Shown: positions 1 through 9,598, numbered from the stretch's first letter. The stretch is DNA of 64,000 nt from Flavobacterium sp. NKUCC04_CG (GCF_019345525.1 NZ_JAHKRA010000001.1:248001-312000), one strand, 5' to 3'. The notes: generated by a model from the sequence alone, not told the origin. Program-made: numbers and translations.

Positions 1-1193
1 GAAGGAGCAATATAAACTCCTTGTGCCAACAGTCCGTGAAAAAACTTTTTAAAGGTTTCGTTATCTCCGTTAGCGGCGGTTTCAAAATCAAAAACGGGTT
101 TGCTATCAAAAAACACCGAAATCATGGATCCCACTCTATTGATGGTATGATTTATATTATTTTGAAACAAAACGTTGCGCAAACCCTTTTCTAGGTATGC
201 TGTTTTTTCCTCTAAGCGCGTATATAAATCCAAATCTTTTTCGATCGATTGCAACATGGTCAATCCTGCAGCCATCGCCAATGGATTTCCCGATAAGGTT
301 CCAGCCTGATAAACCGGTCCAACGGGCGCTAAATAATCCATAATTTCTGTACGAGCGGCAAAAGCCCCAACCGGTAGTCCACCACCAATTACTTTTCCAA
401 AAGTTACGATATCCGCTGCTACGCCAAACAGCTCTTGAGCTCCTCCTCGAGCCAAGCGAAATCCAGTCATTACTTCATCGAAGACCAACAAGCTGCCGTA
501 CTGCGTACAAAGTGCACGTAGGTCTTCTAAAAATCCTTTATTGGGCGGAATACACCCCATATTACCAGCAACAGGTTCAATAATTAAAGCGGCTATTTCA
601 TTTGGGTTGGCTTCAAAAAGCATTTTTACGCTTTCTAAATCATTATAGTTAGCCAACAAGGTATCCTTGGCTGTTCCTTGAGTTACACCAGGACTATTCG
701 GAGAACCGAAAGTAACAGCACCACTTCCAGCTTGAATCAAGAAAGAATCTGAGTGCCCGTGATAACAACCTTTAAATTTGATAATCTTTTCTCTATTTGT
801 ATAACCACGCGCCAAACGAACCGCACTCATACAGGCTTCTGTTCCAGAATTGACAAAGCGAATTTTATCGATATTAGGTACCATGGATACCGCCAACTCT
901 GCAATTTTAGTCTCTATTTCAGTTGGCATACCAAAGGAAGTTCCCAACTTTGCCTTTTCTATAATCGCATTAACTACGGGTTCATAGGCATGCCCTAAAA
1001 TCATCGGTCCCCAAGAATTGATATAATCAATTAACTTGTTTCCGTCTTCATCATATAAATATGCACCTACAGCTTTTTTTACAAAAATGGGTGTTCCTCC
1101 AACGGATTTAAATGCTCTAACAGGTGAATTGACACCACCTGGAATTACTTTTTCTGCCTCTGCAAAAAGCTGACTGCTTCTTTGATATAACAT
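1..1193 (-). CDS. hemL: Glutamate-1-semialdehyde 2,1-aminomutase (partial, C-terminus cut by window edge)
   Basis: PLP-dependent class III aminotransferase-fold enzyme that isomerises glutamate-1-semialdehyde to 5-aminolevulinate, the committed C5 route to heme. Reading the minus strand from the ATG at 1193 gives [20 protein letters not shown], then the family segment [10 protein letters not shown], the substrate/cofactor region [25 protein letters not shown], the PLP-binding aspartate in FDEVMTGFR, and the Schiff-base lysine in [14 protein letters not shown]. About 397 codons are inside the window. The family is about 425-430 residues, so roughly 30 C-terminal residues lie beyond position 1. 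The start overlaps the stop of the upstream glucosaminidase gene as TAATG (1191-1195), which suggests translational coupling at the end of a four-gene operon. Identification is secure from the motifs. Confidence 0.95.
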   Translation of the reverse strand, partial: MLYQRSSQLFAEAEKVIPGGVNSPVRAFKSVGGTPIFVKKAVGAYLYDEDGNKLIDYINSWGPMILGHAYEPVVNAIIEKAKLGTSFGMPTEIETKIAELAVSMVPNIDKIRFVNSGTEACMSAVRLARGYTNREKIIKFKGCYHGHSDSFLIQAGSGAVTFGSPNSPGVTQGTAKDTLLANYNDLESVKMLFEANPNEIAALIIEPVAGNMGCIPPNKGFLEDLRALCTQYGSLLVFDEVMTGFRLARGGAQELFGVAADIVTFGKVIGGGLPVGAFAARTEIMDYLAPVGPVYQAGTLSGNPLAMAAGLTMLQSIEKDLDLYTRLEEKTAYLEKGLRNVLFQNNINHTINRVGSMISVFFDSKPVFDFETAANGDNETFKKFFHGLLAQGVYIAP

Positions 1194-2062
1194 TATTTTA
1201 TTTTTAAGATTTGTCCGACTGAAATTGTGTTGTCGGGTAAATTATTTAATTTTTGCAATTCAGCTACCGTGAGGTTGTAACGCTTCGATATAGAAAACAA
1301 GGTATCGCCTCCCGACACTTTATAGCTATTGTAATTAGTAGTTAAAGCCGATGCTGAAGTTGTTACGGGAACGGATTTGACTACTGCTACATATTTATTA
1401 CCCAATACTTCGGCATCAAAATTGAACAATTGGTACCGCTCAATTAAGCTGATTAATTTCTCAGGATATTTAGGATCTGTAGCATAACCGGCAGCACGCA
1501 AACCACGAGCCCATCCGATATAATCCCCTTTATCCAATTCAAACAATTTCGAATATCTTCCTCTTTTGGTTAAAAACATCGAATGATCTCTATAGGATTC
1601 TTCTGCGGTTTCATATTTTCTAAAACATTCATCAGGCGCATCGTCGGTATGTCGAACAGATTCACCTTCCCACCCTTGATGGCATTTAATACCAAAATGA
1701 TTATTAGCGTTTTGACTCAGTGTGCCTTGCCCGGAACCGGATTCCAGAACTCCCTGTGCCAAAGTAATGCTCGCTGGAACCCCATGGTCAGCCATATTAT
1801 TTTTAGCAATATCTTTGTAACGCATAATATATTCTCGAATCATATCATTGGTTACACTCAATCTTGAAGTCGCCTCTAAAGTCTCCATAGTACCATTTTC
1901 TCTCGACTTAATCGGTTTCTTATTTAACTGAGCTCTGTAAGAGGCCTTGTTAATCAATTCCGTCCTTTTCTTCTTTTTCTTTGTAAGGCTACTCTTGCTA
2001 TTAGTTGAGCCACAACTCACTAAAAAAGCAAGAAACACAAATAAAAAAACTTTTTTTAGCAT
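1193..2062 (-). CDS. Glucosaminidase (GH73) lipoprotein with C-terminal LysM domain
   Basis: Predicted cell-wall hydrolase that cleaves peptidoglycan glycan strands. The 289-residue protein starts with a lipoprotein signal (LVSCGST, lipobox Cys about residue 17), followed by a Lys-rich linker. A GH73 domain spans about residues 75-215, with the probable catalytic Glu in [10 protein letters not shown] and the conserved NNHFGIKC segment. A single LysM peptidoglycan-binding domain closes the protein ([20 protein letters not shown] to VGQILKIK). It lies 3 bp downstream of the PLP-enzyme gene and shares a TAATG junction with hemL, so it is probably co-transcribed with both. The link to heme synthesis is unexplained, and the grouping may be only a conserved flavobacterial arrangement. 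The assignment rests on visible domain motifs. Confidence 0.88.
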   Translation of the reverse strand: MLKKVFLFVFLAFLVSCGSTNSKSSLTKKKKKRTELINKASYRAQLNKKPIKSRENGTMETLEATSRLSVTNDMIREYIMRYKDIAKNNMADHGVPASITLAQGVLESGSGQGTLSQNANNHFGIKCHQGWEGESVRHTDDAPDECFRKYETAEESYRDHSMFLTKRGRYSKLFELDKGDYIGWARGLRAAGYATDPKYPEKLISLIERYQLFNFDAEVLGNKYVAVVKSVPVTTSASALTTNYNSYKVSGGDTLFSISKRYNLTVAELQKLNNLPDNTISVGQILKIK

Positions 2063-2065
2063 AAC

Positions 2066-2959
2066 TTATATTTTAACTAATTCTAAATCAAATTTTGAAT
2101 TCCATCCCTGTAAACCACCGGTATGAATGGCCAATATTTTACTTCCTTTAGGGAAATAGTCTTTTTCGATTAAATCTATGATACCATACATCATCTTTCC
2201 GGTATATATAGGGTCCAATAAAACTCCCGTTTTCTGATGAAAAACTTTTAAAAACTGCATCAATTCCGGAGTAGTTTTTGCATAGCCACCAAAATGATAA
2301 TCGTGAATTAAGTTCCAATTAGTACGAACTACCAAACCGTCGATTACCGCATTCAGAAAACTTCCTTTAAGTGCCGGAAAGCCCAATACAAATTGTTTAT
2401 CTTCTACAGAATTAATTAATCCAGCTACAGTACCTCCCGTTCCTACGGCACTACAAATATAATCAAACTCTAGATCTTGTTCTTTTAAAATTTCCTCACA
2501 ACCTTTCACAGCGAGATCATTAGTTCCTCCTTCCGGAATCAAATAAAAATTCGAGAACTCGGTTTTTAAATCTGCTAGAAAATGGGGTTCCGTTTTTTCC
2601 CTATAAGCCTTTCGGGTAATAAATTTTAATAACATACCGTTCTGCTCAGCTTTTCTTAAGGTAGGATTGTCTAAATACTGCTTACTTAATTCTTCCCCCC
2701 TAATCACTCCTATCGTTTGAAAACCAAATTCTTTACCCGCTGCAGCTGTGGCAGCAATATGATTGGAAAATGCCCCTCCAAATGTCAAAAGTGTATTCAA
2801 ACCTAAATCTTTGGCCTTTAATAAATTGTACTTTAATTTCCGAAATTTATTTCCAGAAATTTGTGGATGCAATAAATCTTCTCTTTTAATATAAAGCGAG
2901 ATGTCATGCTTAAAGAAAAGTTCTACCTTTTGATTTTCGATTTGTTGTTCTACAAACAT
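2066..2959 (-). CDS. PLP-dependent enzyme, ACC deaminase / D-cysteine desulfhydrase family
   Basis: A 297-residue fold-type II PLP enzyme. The N-terminal block YIKREDLLHPQISGNKFRKL contains the presumed Schiff-base lysine (SGNKFRK), and the glycine-rich phosphate-binding loop is visible as SAVGTGGTVAGL. Family members deaminate 1-aminocyclopropane-1-carboxylate or desulfurate D-cysteine. The two activities cannot be told apart by eye, and flavobacterial homologues are often annotated as ACC deaminase without proof. Its ATG overlaps the stop of the upstream 110-residue gene (TAATG, 2957-2961), and the GH73 gene begins 3 bp downstream, so it sits inside an operon. Substrate is left open. Confidence 0.85.
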   Translation of the reverse strand: MFVEQQIENQKVELFFKHDISLYIKREDLLHPQISGNKFRKLKYNLLKAKDLGLNTLLTFGGAFSNHIAATAAAGKEFGFQTIGVIRGEELSKQYLDNPTLRKAEQNGMLLKFITRKAYREKTEPHFLADLKTEFSNFYLIPEGGTNDLAVKGCEEILKEQDLEFDYICSAVGTGGTVAGLINSVEDKQFVLGFPALKGSFLNAVIDGLVVRTNWNLIHDYHFGGYAKTTPELMQFLKVFHQKTGVLLDPIYTGKMMYGIIDLIEKDYFPKGSKILAIHTGGLQGWNSKFDLELVKI

Positions 2960-3291
2960 TATATATATTTTAAAAAAGCCGCAAATTTTCTCGTTTGCAA
3001 ATAATTTAGCTCCGTTTCATGTAAGTACGCCTCGCGTTCGAATGAAATTGCTTTATATGCCTTTTTTTTATCTCTTAATTGTACTACTTTTATTAAAAAT
3101 TCCAAGATATACCAGATATAAAAAAACACCACCAACAATTCTAATTGTTGTTTGATGTGAATTTTTTCATGGGCAATCAAAATCTCGTCTGCAAGGCTAT
3201 CCCTTTTTTTAAAGATAATGAACGGGTATATCGTGACTCCGACAAAGCCTTTTGGAACCCATTTTTGGTTTATTAAAATCTTGTAATACAT
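2959..3291 (-). CDS. Small membrane-associated protein with HExxH motif
   Basis: About 110 residues. The ATG at 3291 is preferred over the TTG at 3300 because MYYKILINQKWVPKG is a natural N-terminus. The protein has HEKIHIKQQ near residue 41, a hydrophobic segment immediately after it (LLVVFFYIWYILEFLIKVV), and FEREAYLHE about 40 residues later. HExxH followed by a downstream Glu resembles a gluzincin zinc site, as in M56/BlaR1-type membrane peptidases, but the protein is far shorter than those families. Proteolytic activity is therefore inference. It is the first gene of the operon leading to hemL and shares a TAATG overlap with the next gene. No named family was recognised with certainty. 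Confidence 0.6.
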   Translation of the reverse strand: MYYKILINQKWVPKGFVGVTIYPFIIFKKRDSLADEILIAHEKIHIKQQLELLVVFFYIWYILEFLIKVVQLRDKKKAYKAISFEREAYLHETELNYLQTRKFAAFLKYI

Positions 3292-3520
3292 TTTATACAA
3301 ATTGACAGCATTTTTCTGTAAAATTCAATAATTTTAAACTTTTATTATCATATTAATTGAACGTTGTTTGTATTCAATCATTACAGTTGTTTTTGTATTT
3401 TTACCCTAAGAGCTATAATGATCATTACCAATGACTTATACTCCTAATAAAAATAAGAAAAAAAGTCTTGTAAACCATTTATAAGACGCATAAATATCCA
3501 TTTATACTAAATTTTTAGAC

Positions 3521-5509
3521 ATGAATTTTAAAGAACAGGTTCAAATAGGGATTCCAACCGTATTGCCGAGTCCTAAATCTTATGATTATTCGATTAATCA
3601 CGCTCCTAAAAGAAAAGAAATACTCAGTACAGACGAGAAGAAACTCGCCTTGAAAAATGCCTTACGCTATTTTAAACCCGAACAACATGCCGAGCTTTTA
3701 GAAGAGTTTAAATCGGAACTCGAAAAATACGGTCGTATCTATATGTATCGTTTTCGTCCCGATTATAAAATGTATGCCCGTCCTATAGATGAATATCCCG
3801 GGAAATCGCTACAAGCGCGTTCCATTATGTTGATGATTCAAAACAACTTGGACTATGCTGTTGCTCAACATCCGCATGAACTGATTACTTATGGTGGAAA
3901 TGGTGCTGTTTTTCAAAACTGGGCGCAATACCTATTGACGATGAAATATTTGTCTGAAATGACCGATGAGCAAACACTGGCAATGTATTCTGGACACCCT
4001 ATGGGACTTTTCCCTTCGCATAAAAATGCACCCCGTGTGGTTGTGACTAACGGCATGATGATTCCTAATTACTCTAAACCGGATGATTGGGAAAAATTCA
4101 ATGCTTTAGGTGTATCTCAATATGGACAGATGACCGCCGGAAGTTATATGTATATCGGACCACAGGGAATTGTTCATGGCACAACGATTACGGTATTAAA
4201 CGGAGGCCGCAAGATTTCAAAGCAAGGCGAAGGTCTAGCAGGAAAACTATTTGTAACCTCAGGTTTAGGAGGTATGAGTGGCGCACAACCTAAGGCCGGA
4301 AATATTGCTGGCTGTATTACGGTATGTGCAGAAGTCAATGCTAAAGCGGTCGATGTGCGTCATTCTCAAGCTTGGGTGGATGAGGTTGCTACAGATCTAG
4401 ATACTTTGGTAGCACGGGTTAAGAAAGCTAAGGAAAACAAAGAAATCGTTTCCATTGCCTATCACGGTAATATAGTCGATGTATGGGAGAAATTTGACAC
4501 AGAAAACGTTTATATCGATTTGGGTTCTGATCAAACGTCCCTACACAATCCATGGGCAGGGGGATATTATCCCGTTGGTCTAAGTTTTGAAGAAGCCAAT
4601 GAGATGATGGCCAATGATCCTGAAAATTTCAAGAAACAAGTTCATGAATCATTGAGACGTCAAGCCAATGCTATCAATAAGCACACCGCTAAAGGCACTT
4701 ATTTCTTTGATTACGGCAATGCCTTTTTATTAGAAGCATCTAGAGCTGGCGCCGATGTAATGGCAGCTAACGGCATTGATTTCAAATATCCAAGTTATGT
4801 ACAAGACATTATGGGGCCCATGTGTTTTGATTACGGTTTTGGCCCATTCCGCTGGGTGTGTGCCTCGGGAAAATCCGAAGATTTATTAAAAACGGATCAA
4901 ATTGCCTGTGCTGTATTGGAAGAAATGAAAAAAAGTTCACCTAAAGAAATCCAACAACAAATGGATGATAACATCCGTTGGATTAAGGGAGCACAAGCCA
5001 ACAATTTAGTAGTTGGTTCTCAAGCACGTATCTTATATGCCGATGCAGAAGGACGTATCAACATAGCTGAGGCATTTAATCAAGCGATAGCTGCAGGTCA
5101 AATTGGCCCTGTAGTACTAGGTCGCGACCATCACGATGTTTCCGGTACAGACTCTCCTTATCGAGAAACGTCTAACATATACGACGGGTCTAAATTCACT
5201 GCCGATATGGCCATTCAAAACGTTATAGGTGATAGCTTTAGAGGCGCAACCTGGGTTTCTATACACAACGGTGGAGGTGTTGGATGGGGCGAAGTGATTA
5301 ACGGTGGTTTTGGTATGCTTCTTGATGGTACTAAAGAGGCTTCTGACCGCTTAAAATCGATGTTATTCTGGGATGTCAATAACGGAATAGCTAGAAGAAG
5401 CTGGGCCAGAAATGAAGAAGCTATTTTTGCTATTCAAAGAGCTATGGAAGTGGAGCCCTTATTAAGGGTTACATTGCCTAATTTGGTAGACGAAAATTTA
5501 TTAAAATAA
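3521..5509 (+). CDS. hutU: Urocanate hydratase
   Basis: Second enzyme of histidine degradation: it hydrates urocanate to imidazolonepropionate using tightly bound NAD+ as an electrophile. The 662-residue protein carries family blocks ELITYGGNGAVFQNWAQYLL, MYSGHPMGLFPS, YGQMTAGSYMYIGPQGIVHG, the NAD-binding VTSGLGGMSGAQPKAG, DQTSLHNPWAGGYYPVG, YGFGPFRWVCASGK and the late Gly-rich IHNGGGVGWGEVINGG. It is about 100 residues longer than the 555-residue enterobacterial/pseudomonad type, which fits the longer form found in Bacteroidetes. No hutH, hutI or hutG lies next to it, so the rest of the pathway must be encoded elsewhere. A DUF4136 lipoprotein follows 29 bp downstream and may be co-transcribed. 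Confidence 0.95.
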   Translation: MNFKEQVQIGIPTVLPSPKSYDYSINHAPKRKEILSTDEKKLALKNALRYFKPEQHAELLEEFKSELEKYGRIYMYRFRPDYKMYARPIDEYPGKSLQARSIMLMIQNNLDYAVAQHPHELITYGGNGAVFQNWAQYLLTMKYLSEMTDEQTLAMYSGHPMGLFPSHKNAPRVVVTNGMMIPNYSKPDDWEKFNALGVSQYGQMTAGSYMYIGPQGIVHGTTITVLNGGRKISKQGEGLAGKLFVTSGLGGMSGAQPKAGNIAGCITVCAEVNAKAVDVRHSQAWVDEVATDLDTLVARVKKAKENKEIVSIAYHGNIVDVWEKFDTENVYIDLGSDQTSLHNPWAGGYYPVGLSFEEANEMMANDPENFKKQVHESLRRQANAINKHTAKGTYFFDYGNAFLLEASRAGADVMAANGIDFKYPSYVQDIMGPMCFDYGFGPFRWVCASGKSEDLLKTDQIACAVLEEMKKSSPKEIQQQMDDNIRWIKGAQANNLVVGSQARILYADAEGRINIAEAFNQAIAAGQIGPVVLGRDHHDVSGTDSPYRETSNIYDGSKFTADMAIQNVIGDSFRGATWVSIHNGGGVGWGEVINGGFGMLLDGTKEASDRLKSMLFWDVNNGIARRSWARNEEAIFAIQRAMEVEPLLRVTLPNLVDENLLK

Positions 5510-5538
5510 ACTCACTATTAACCAAATTCTTGTCAATC

Positions 5539-6069
5539 ATGAAACTTTTAAAATTTATTCCATTAGTTGCGTTAGCCTTTATCACCGGATGTAGCTCCGT
5601 TCAAGTAGCTACAGACTATGATAACAAAACGGATTTTAGCAATTACAAAACCTATGCTTTTTTCAAAGAAGGTATCGATAAAACAGAAATCTCCGATTTG
5701 GATAAAAAACGTATACTCACTGCAATCGATACGGAATTGACAAAAAAGGGAATGACGAAGAGTGCTAATCCAGATTTTTTAATCAACATTTTCACCAAAG
5801 CACAACAGCGTGTTGACGTTAGTCAAAATGCTTACTATTCCCCATGGGGTTACGGATGGGGTTGGAATCCATATTGGGGATCGACCTATAATACGGTTTC
5901 TACTTCAGTAGAAGGAAATCTGTATATTGACGTACTAGATGCTGGACGAAAGGAATTGGTTTGGCAAGGTGTAGGTACAGGATACTTGACTAAAAACAGG
6001 GAGAAAAAAGAAGCGCGTATTACTGAATTTGTAGCGAAAATCCTTAAGGACTTTCCTCCTAAGAAGTAA
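5539..6069 (+). CDS. DUF4136-type lipoprotein
   Basis: A 176-residue predicted lipoprotein. The ATG at 5539 (MKLLKFIPLVALAFITGCSS) gives a normal lipoprotein signal with the lipobox Cys in ITGC. A TTG nine bases upstream is in frame but not needed. The mature part, beginning SVQVATDYDNKTDFSNYKTY and ending in a conserved VWQGVGTGYL segment, fits the DUF4136 family, whose function is unknown. An internal aromatic/Gly stretch (YYSPWGYGWGWNPYWGSTYN) is characteristic. It follows hutU by 29 bp and ends at a strong hairpin terminator. No role in histidine breakdown is implied by its sequence. Confidence 0.8.
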   Translation: MKLLKFIPLVALAFITGCSSVQVATDYDNKTDFSNYKTYAFFKEGIDKTEISDLDKKRILTAIDTELTKKGMTKSANPDFLINIFTKAQQRVDVSQNAYYSPWGYGWGWNPYWGSTYNTVSTSVEGNLYIDVLDAGRKELVWQGVGTGYLTKNREKKEARITEFVAKILKDFPPKK

Positions 6070-6093
6070 TACTATACTTTTACTAAATAATAC

Positions 6094-6131
6094 AAAGAGG
6101 CTATCCCAAAACAAATGGGATAGCCTCTTTT
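6094..6131. terminator. Bidirectional hairpin terminator
   Basis: Inverted repeat AAAGAGGCTATCCCA / TGGGATAGCCTCTTT with an 8-nt loop, T-rich on the right and A-rich on the left. It lies between the convergent DUF4136 gene (+) and Ig-like lipoprotein gene (-), so it can serve both. Confidence 0.85.
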
Positions 6132-6167
6132 AATTTTTAATAAATGATGAGACGCAGTATTTAATGT

Positions 6168-7340
6168 TTACTTCGTGTTAACACGATACATTTTTGCGTT
6201 ATTTTTAAGCGCTTGATTAGAATCAATACTTAGAACAGCAGTAGCCGCTGAAGCACTTTGATTGAAATACCCTTCAAAAAAACCTGTAAAATCTGCATCA
6301 ATACTTAATCCCGTATTGAGAGTCACTCCCCCTACAATACTAAACTTCCAAATTCCCTTTGCAGATCCTGGAGAAGGAGGATTAGTGAAAGAAAAGCTTA
6401 AATCAATTTCTTCACTTGCGTCGAAATCAACCGCATTCATAGCACCATAAACATCCCCAATTATCCAATTCGCAGCAACACTTCCATCAACTTGCCATGG
6501 ACGCACAACATTAGCATTGGTAACTTCCCTACCTACAGCAACATTCTGTTTAACATAAACGGTAAAGCCAATAAAGTTTTTATAATCTTCAATAGTACTT
6601 TGCCCGGTATCACTTATGAAAGTTCTGAATCCAAAAGGAACATACAGAGCTCCATCCCGAGTAACCGTTTGAAAGTTTACACCTCCGAATTTAAAAAACT
6701 GAAATACGTTAGTAAGCTTCAAATCTTTAACTGCATTACCCACTTTTAAAAAATTTTCAGTTGGCGGTACTACATCAGCTTCTTTAACGATAATTGTGAC
6801 CTCGTTACTGTCTTCAGAACCCGCTAGAGAAGCTCTAGCTATGTAGCTTCCAACGGCAGTTCCTCTATATTTACCTCCCGTTACAATTATACCTTCAACT
6901 TTAATAGTAGCCCTAGCAGTAACATCCGTATTATTTAATATCACTTTAAATACCGTTTCTGTATCAATATCAATAGTAGTTGGAGTTGCCGTCAAAACTA
7001 ACTTCTTAACTGCTTTAGGACCGAATTTAACTATAATTTCTTCTGAATCAATCGCATTTGCTTTTTTAGCCACGACTTTAAATTCCCCTTCCGTTTTAGA
7101 GGTTAGTTTTTTGTCTGGAGCTATAGTCCCATTTATATAAATATCAGCATCGGCTGTGACATCAGTCGTTCCTTCATTAACAGTAAAAGTAACCGTTTCT
7201 CCAATTTCAGCTGTTGCATTGCTTGCTGTCACAACTAAAGTGATTCCGTCAATAGGCTCATCACTGTCGTCACTTGAACTACAAGCTATTCCGAAAGTAG
7301 CCAGACCAGCTACTGCCAAAAACATAAATAATTTTTTCAT
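6168..7340 (-). CDS. Ig-like-domain lipoprotein, paralogue A
   Basis: A 390-residue predicted surface or periplasmic lipoprotein of unknown function. The signal MKKLFMFLAVAGLATFGIAC has its lipobox Cys at residue 20, followed by an acidic Ser/Asp linker. Two bacterial Ig-like (Big-type) repeats follow: about residues 30-107 (LVVTASNATAEIGETVTFTV) and about 112-187 (VLTATPTTIDIDTETVFKV). A unique domain of about 190 residues ends the protein, with shared blocks FTVYVKQNVAVGREVTNANV and VVRPWQ. It is clearly homologous to the gene at 8291-9481 over its whole length. No type IX secretion C-terminal signal is evident. Antisense open frames across it are shadows. Confidence 0.85.
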   Translation of the reverse strand: MKKLFMFLAVAGLATFGIACSSSDDSDEPIDGITLVVTASNATAEIGETVTFTVNEGTTDVTADADIYINGTIAPDKKLTSKTEGEFKVVAKKANAIDSEEIIVKFGPKAVKKLVLTATPTTIDIDTETVFKVILNNTDVTARATIKVEGIIVTGGKYRGTAVGSYIARASLAGSEDSNEVTIIVKEADVVPPTENFLKVGNAVKDLKLTNVFQFFKFGGVNFQTVTRDGALYVPFGFRTFISDTGQSTIEDYKNFIGFTVYVKQNVAVGREVTNANVVRPWQVDGSVAANWIIGDVYGAMNAVDFDASEEIDLSFSFTNPPSPGSAKGIWKFSIVGGVTLNTGLSIDADFTGFFEGYFNQSASAATAVLSIDSNQALKNNAKMYRVNTK

Positions 7341-8190
7341 AATTTTTAATTTTCAAAATAGTTAATCCAACGCAATATATAAATTATTTTATGTCGAAAT
7401 TATCTAAACGTTAATTTTTTTTTAAAATTTCGATAATATTAACAAAGATTTTTGCTGATTGAATAACAATAAAGGGAATCTAACATAGGTTCGTATTCTC
7501 AAGACCAGCAATAATACAGTAACAAGCGACTATTTGAACTCAAATAGTGCTACTGATTTTAAAAACTTTCAAACTGTAAATAAAAGAACTTACTACATTT
7601 CAATCATTCCGATAATTCATTAAAAAACTAATTAAGAAACTTTTTTACCGTATAACTAAATATAAAGAAGCAACCTAACCCTTTTAAATTCATCTAACAA
7701 TTGAAATGCACGCAAAAAGAAATCAATATGAAGATAACTACTGTAGAAGAAAGAAATCCTTTAGTTCAGGCACATCAAAACAAAAATTCAGCGAACAGAA
7801 AGTTAAGCTTCGTTTACGAGAGTAGCAAGATTCATATTAAAGGGAATCTATGTGGAAGGACTAAAGTGATAATTGTTATTGATACCATAAGAAACAAGGT
7901 CGGAAAAGATGTAAAACAGCACGTATAATTAATCATAAAACATACCATCTGAGGGCATATTAAACGGAGAAAAACAAAACCACAAGCGTTATTTACAGAT
8001 AATTTGGTATCAATAGAAAAATCTAATTTAAAGGTTTACATCCTTTCTAAGTCATTATACGATAAAGCAAGAAACTATAATCGTAATTATAGGATTTCTC
8101 TGTTATCTATATAAAAGCGAACTATTGTTAAAATACGGCCCTACTAATAATTCACACTTACTAATAAAATCCCTCAGTAAACGAGATACC
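7341..8190. other. Gene-poor region between the two lipoprotein paralogues
   Basis: About 850 bp of AT-rich DNA without a convincing gene. It contains the promoter/leader of paralogue A, whose first 50 bp resemble the leader of paralogue B (an AATTTTTAATTTT-like start, then AGTTAATC and CGCAA-ATATAAAT). The only notable open frame is 7728-7928 (+), 66 codons starting MKITTVEERNPLVQ. It has no recognisable domain, so it is either a very small unknown gene or chance. The rest shows no RNA gene or repeat that I can identify. Confidence 0.4.
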
Positions 8191-8201
8191 CTACAAAAAA
8201 A

Positions 8202-8231
8202 AACAGCAACAAACTTTAGTTTGTTGCTGTT
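8202..8231 (-). terminator. Terminator of lipoprotein paralogue B
   Basis: Perfect 13-bp stem AACAGCAACAAAC / GTTTGTTGCTGTT with a 4-nt loop, followed on the minus strand by a U-tract (A-run at 8194-8203 on plus). It lies 60 bp beyond the stop of the 8291-9481 gene. Confidence 0.9.
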
Positions 8232-8290
8232 TTACAATGAATTTAAACTCTTGTATTAAATATACGAGTTTAAACTATAAAGTTTAAAAA

Positions 8291-9481
8291 TTATTTAGTC
8301 GCTCTAACAGCTCCTTTATTCATTTTTACACTTGTAGTTAATCTTTTTAATTCTTTAACAGAAGAAATGTTTTTTGCACGAGCAGCAGTTGGATTAGCAA
8401 CTATATTGTAGTATCCTTCAAAAGGACCTTCAAAAGTAGCATCAAGACTGTTTCCTTCTACAGTGAAACCATCTTCGATTGAAAATGACCAAACTCCAGA
8501 TCCTTCAGTTGGAGCACCAAATGCCCAACGAACTGATACCTCATCATCTCCAGTAAATGCTACAGCTCCAATTGCTCCGTCTGCTCCACCAAATAAAACA
8601 TCATTAGCAGCAGCTTGCCAAGGGCGAACTACATTTTGGTTAGTTACCTCAGCACCTACAGCAACTGTTTGCTTAACATAAACTGTTAAAGCAATATAGT
8701 TTTCGAAATCTACTGCAGCAACTGTTCCAGTTAACTCTCTAGATAAAGTTACATAATCAAAACGAGCATATACAGCATTTTGGAAAGTAATTGTATTATG
8801 GTTAACACCACCTACTTTAAAGTACTGATATAAAGCAGTTCCTTTTAAATCAATAACATTACCATCAACTTTCAAGAAGTTTTCAGTAGGTTCAGGTACG
8901 ACAGCAGGCTTAACTGTGATAGTAACTTCAGCACTATCTTTAGCTCCTGTCATAGAAGCTACAGCTTTAAAAGTACCAGCAACAGTTCCTTTGTATTTAC
9001 CACCTGTTACAGCAACACCACCAACTTTAATAGTAGCAGTACTAGTAACGTCAGCATTATCTAAAGTAACTTTGAATACAGTTTCTGCATTAAGTTCGAT
9101 AGTAGAAGGAGTTGCAGTTAAAACTAATTGTTTCAATTCAGTCCCTTTTTCAACAAATTTCACAGTAATTGCTGCAGAATCTTTAGAATTTGCTTTTTTA
9201 GCAACGATTTTAAACTCACCAGCTGTTGCGCTAGTTAATTTTTTATCGCTAATTTTATTACCGTTAACATAGATGTCAGAAGTTGATGTAACATCAGCCG
9301 TTCCTTCTTTAACAGTAAAAGTAACCGTTTCTCCAACTTCTGGAGTAAGTTTACTAGCACTTACAACCAATTGTCCTGGTTCTGGTTGCGGGTCTGGATT
9401 TGGAGTACTGTCATCTGAACTACATGCTGTTCCAAAAGTAGCCAATCCTGCTACCGCCAAAAACATAAATAATTTTTTCAT
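8291..9481 (-). CDS. Ig-like-domain lipoprotein, paralogue B
   Basis: A 396-residue lipoprotein paralogous to the gene at 6168-7340. The ATG at 9481 gives the same signal, MKKLFMFLAVAGLATFG, with lipobox Cys at residue 20; an upstream in-frame TTG at 9532 would add an unlikely N-terminus. After a Pro-rich linker (DDSTPNPDPQPEPGQ) come two Ig-like repeats (VVSASKLTPEVGETVTFTV and VLTATPSTIELNAETVFKV), then the same unique C-terminal domain (LTVYVKQTVAVGAEVTNQNV, VRPWQ, FEGPFEGYYN). Paralogue B ends with a basic tail (KRLTTSVKMNKGAVRATK), as does A in weaker form. Function unknown. The shared leader sequences indicate that the duplication included the promoter region. Confidence 0.85.
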   Translation of the reverse strand: MKKLFMFLAVAGLATFGTACSSDDSTPNPDPQPEPGQLVVSASKLTPEVGETVTFTVKEGTADVTSTSDIYVNGNKISDKKLTSATAGEFKIVAKKANSKDSAAITVKFVEKGTELKQLVLTATPSTIELNAETVFKVTLDNADVTSTATIKVGGVAVTGGKYKGTVAGTFKAVASMTGAKDSAEVTITVKPAVVPEPTENFLKVDGNVIDLKGTALYQYFKVGGVNHNTITFQNAVYARFDYVTLSRELTGTVAAVDFENYIALTVYVKQTVAVGAEVTNQNVVRPWQAAANDVLFGGADGAIGAVAFTGDDEVSVRWAFGAPTEGSGVWSFSIEDGFTVEGNSLDATFEGPFEGYYNIVANPTAARAKNISSVKELKRLTTSVKMNKGAVRATK

Positions 9482-9590
9482 AATTGTTAATTTTAAAATA
9501 GTTAATCTGGCGCAAGATATAAATAAATTCAAAGTAAAAAAATATTAGCGTTAATTTTTTTTCAAGATTAAGTTAATTCTTGTTTGCAAT

Positions 9591-9598
9591 TATCTTTG
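9591..9598 (+). promoter_or_regulatory. Candidate -7 element of the aromatic hydroxylase gene
   Basis: TATCTTTG matches the Bacteroidetes -7 consensus TAnnTTTG about 85 bp before the ATG at 9682. No TTG is found at the usual 17-23 bp upstream, so the -33 box is weak or absent. Confidence 0.4.

Noticed and set aside
8463..9548. Plus-strand frames of 72-118 codons across lipoprotein paralogue B
   Set aside because: Thr/Val/Ser-rich antisense of the Ig-like repeats, a common artefact; similar frames occur antisense to paralogue A.
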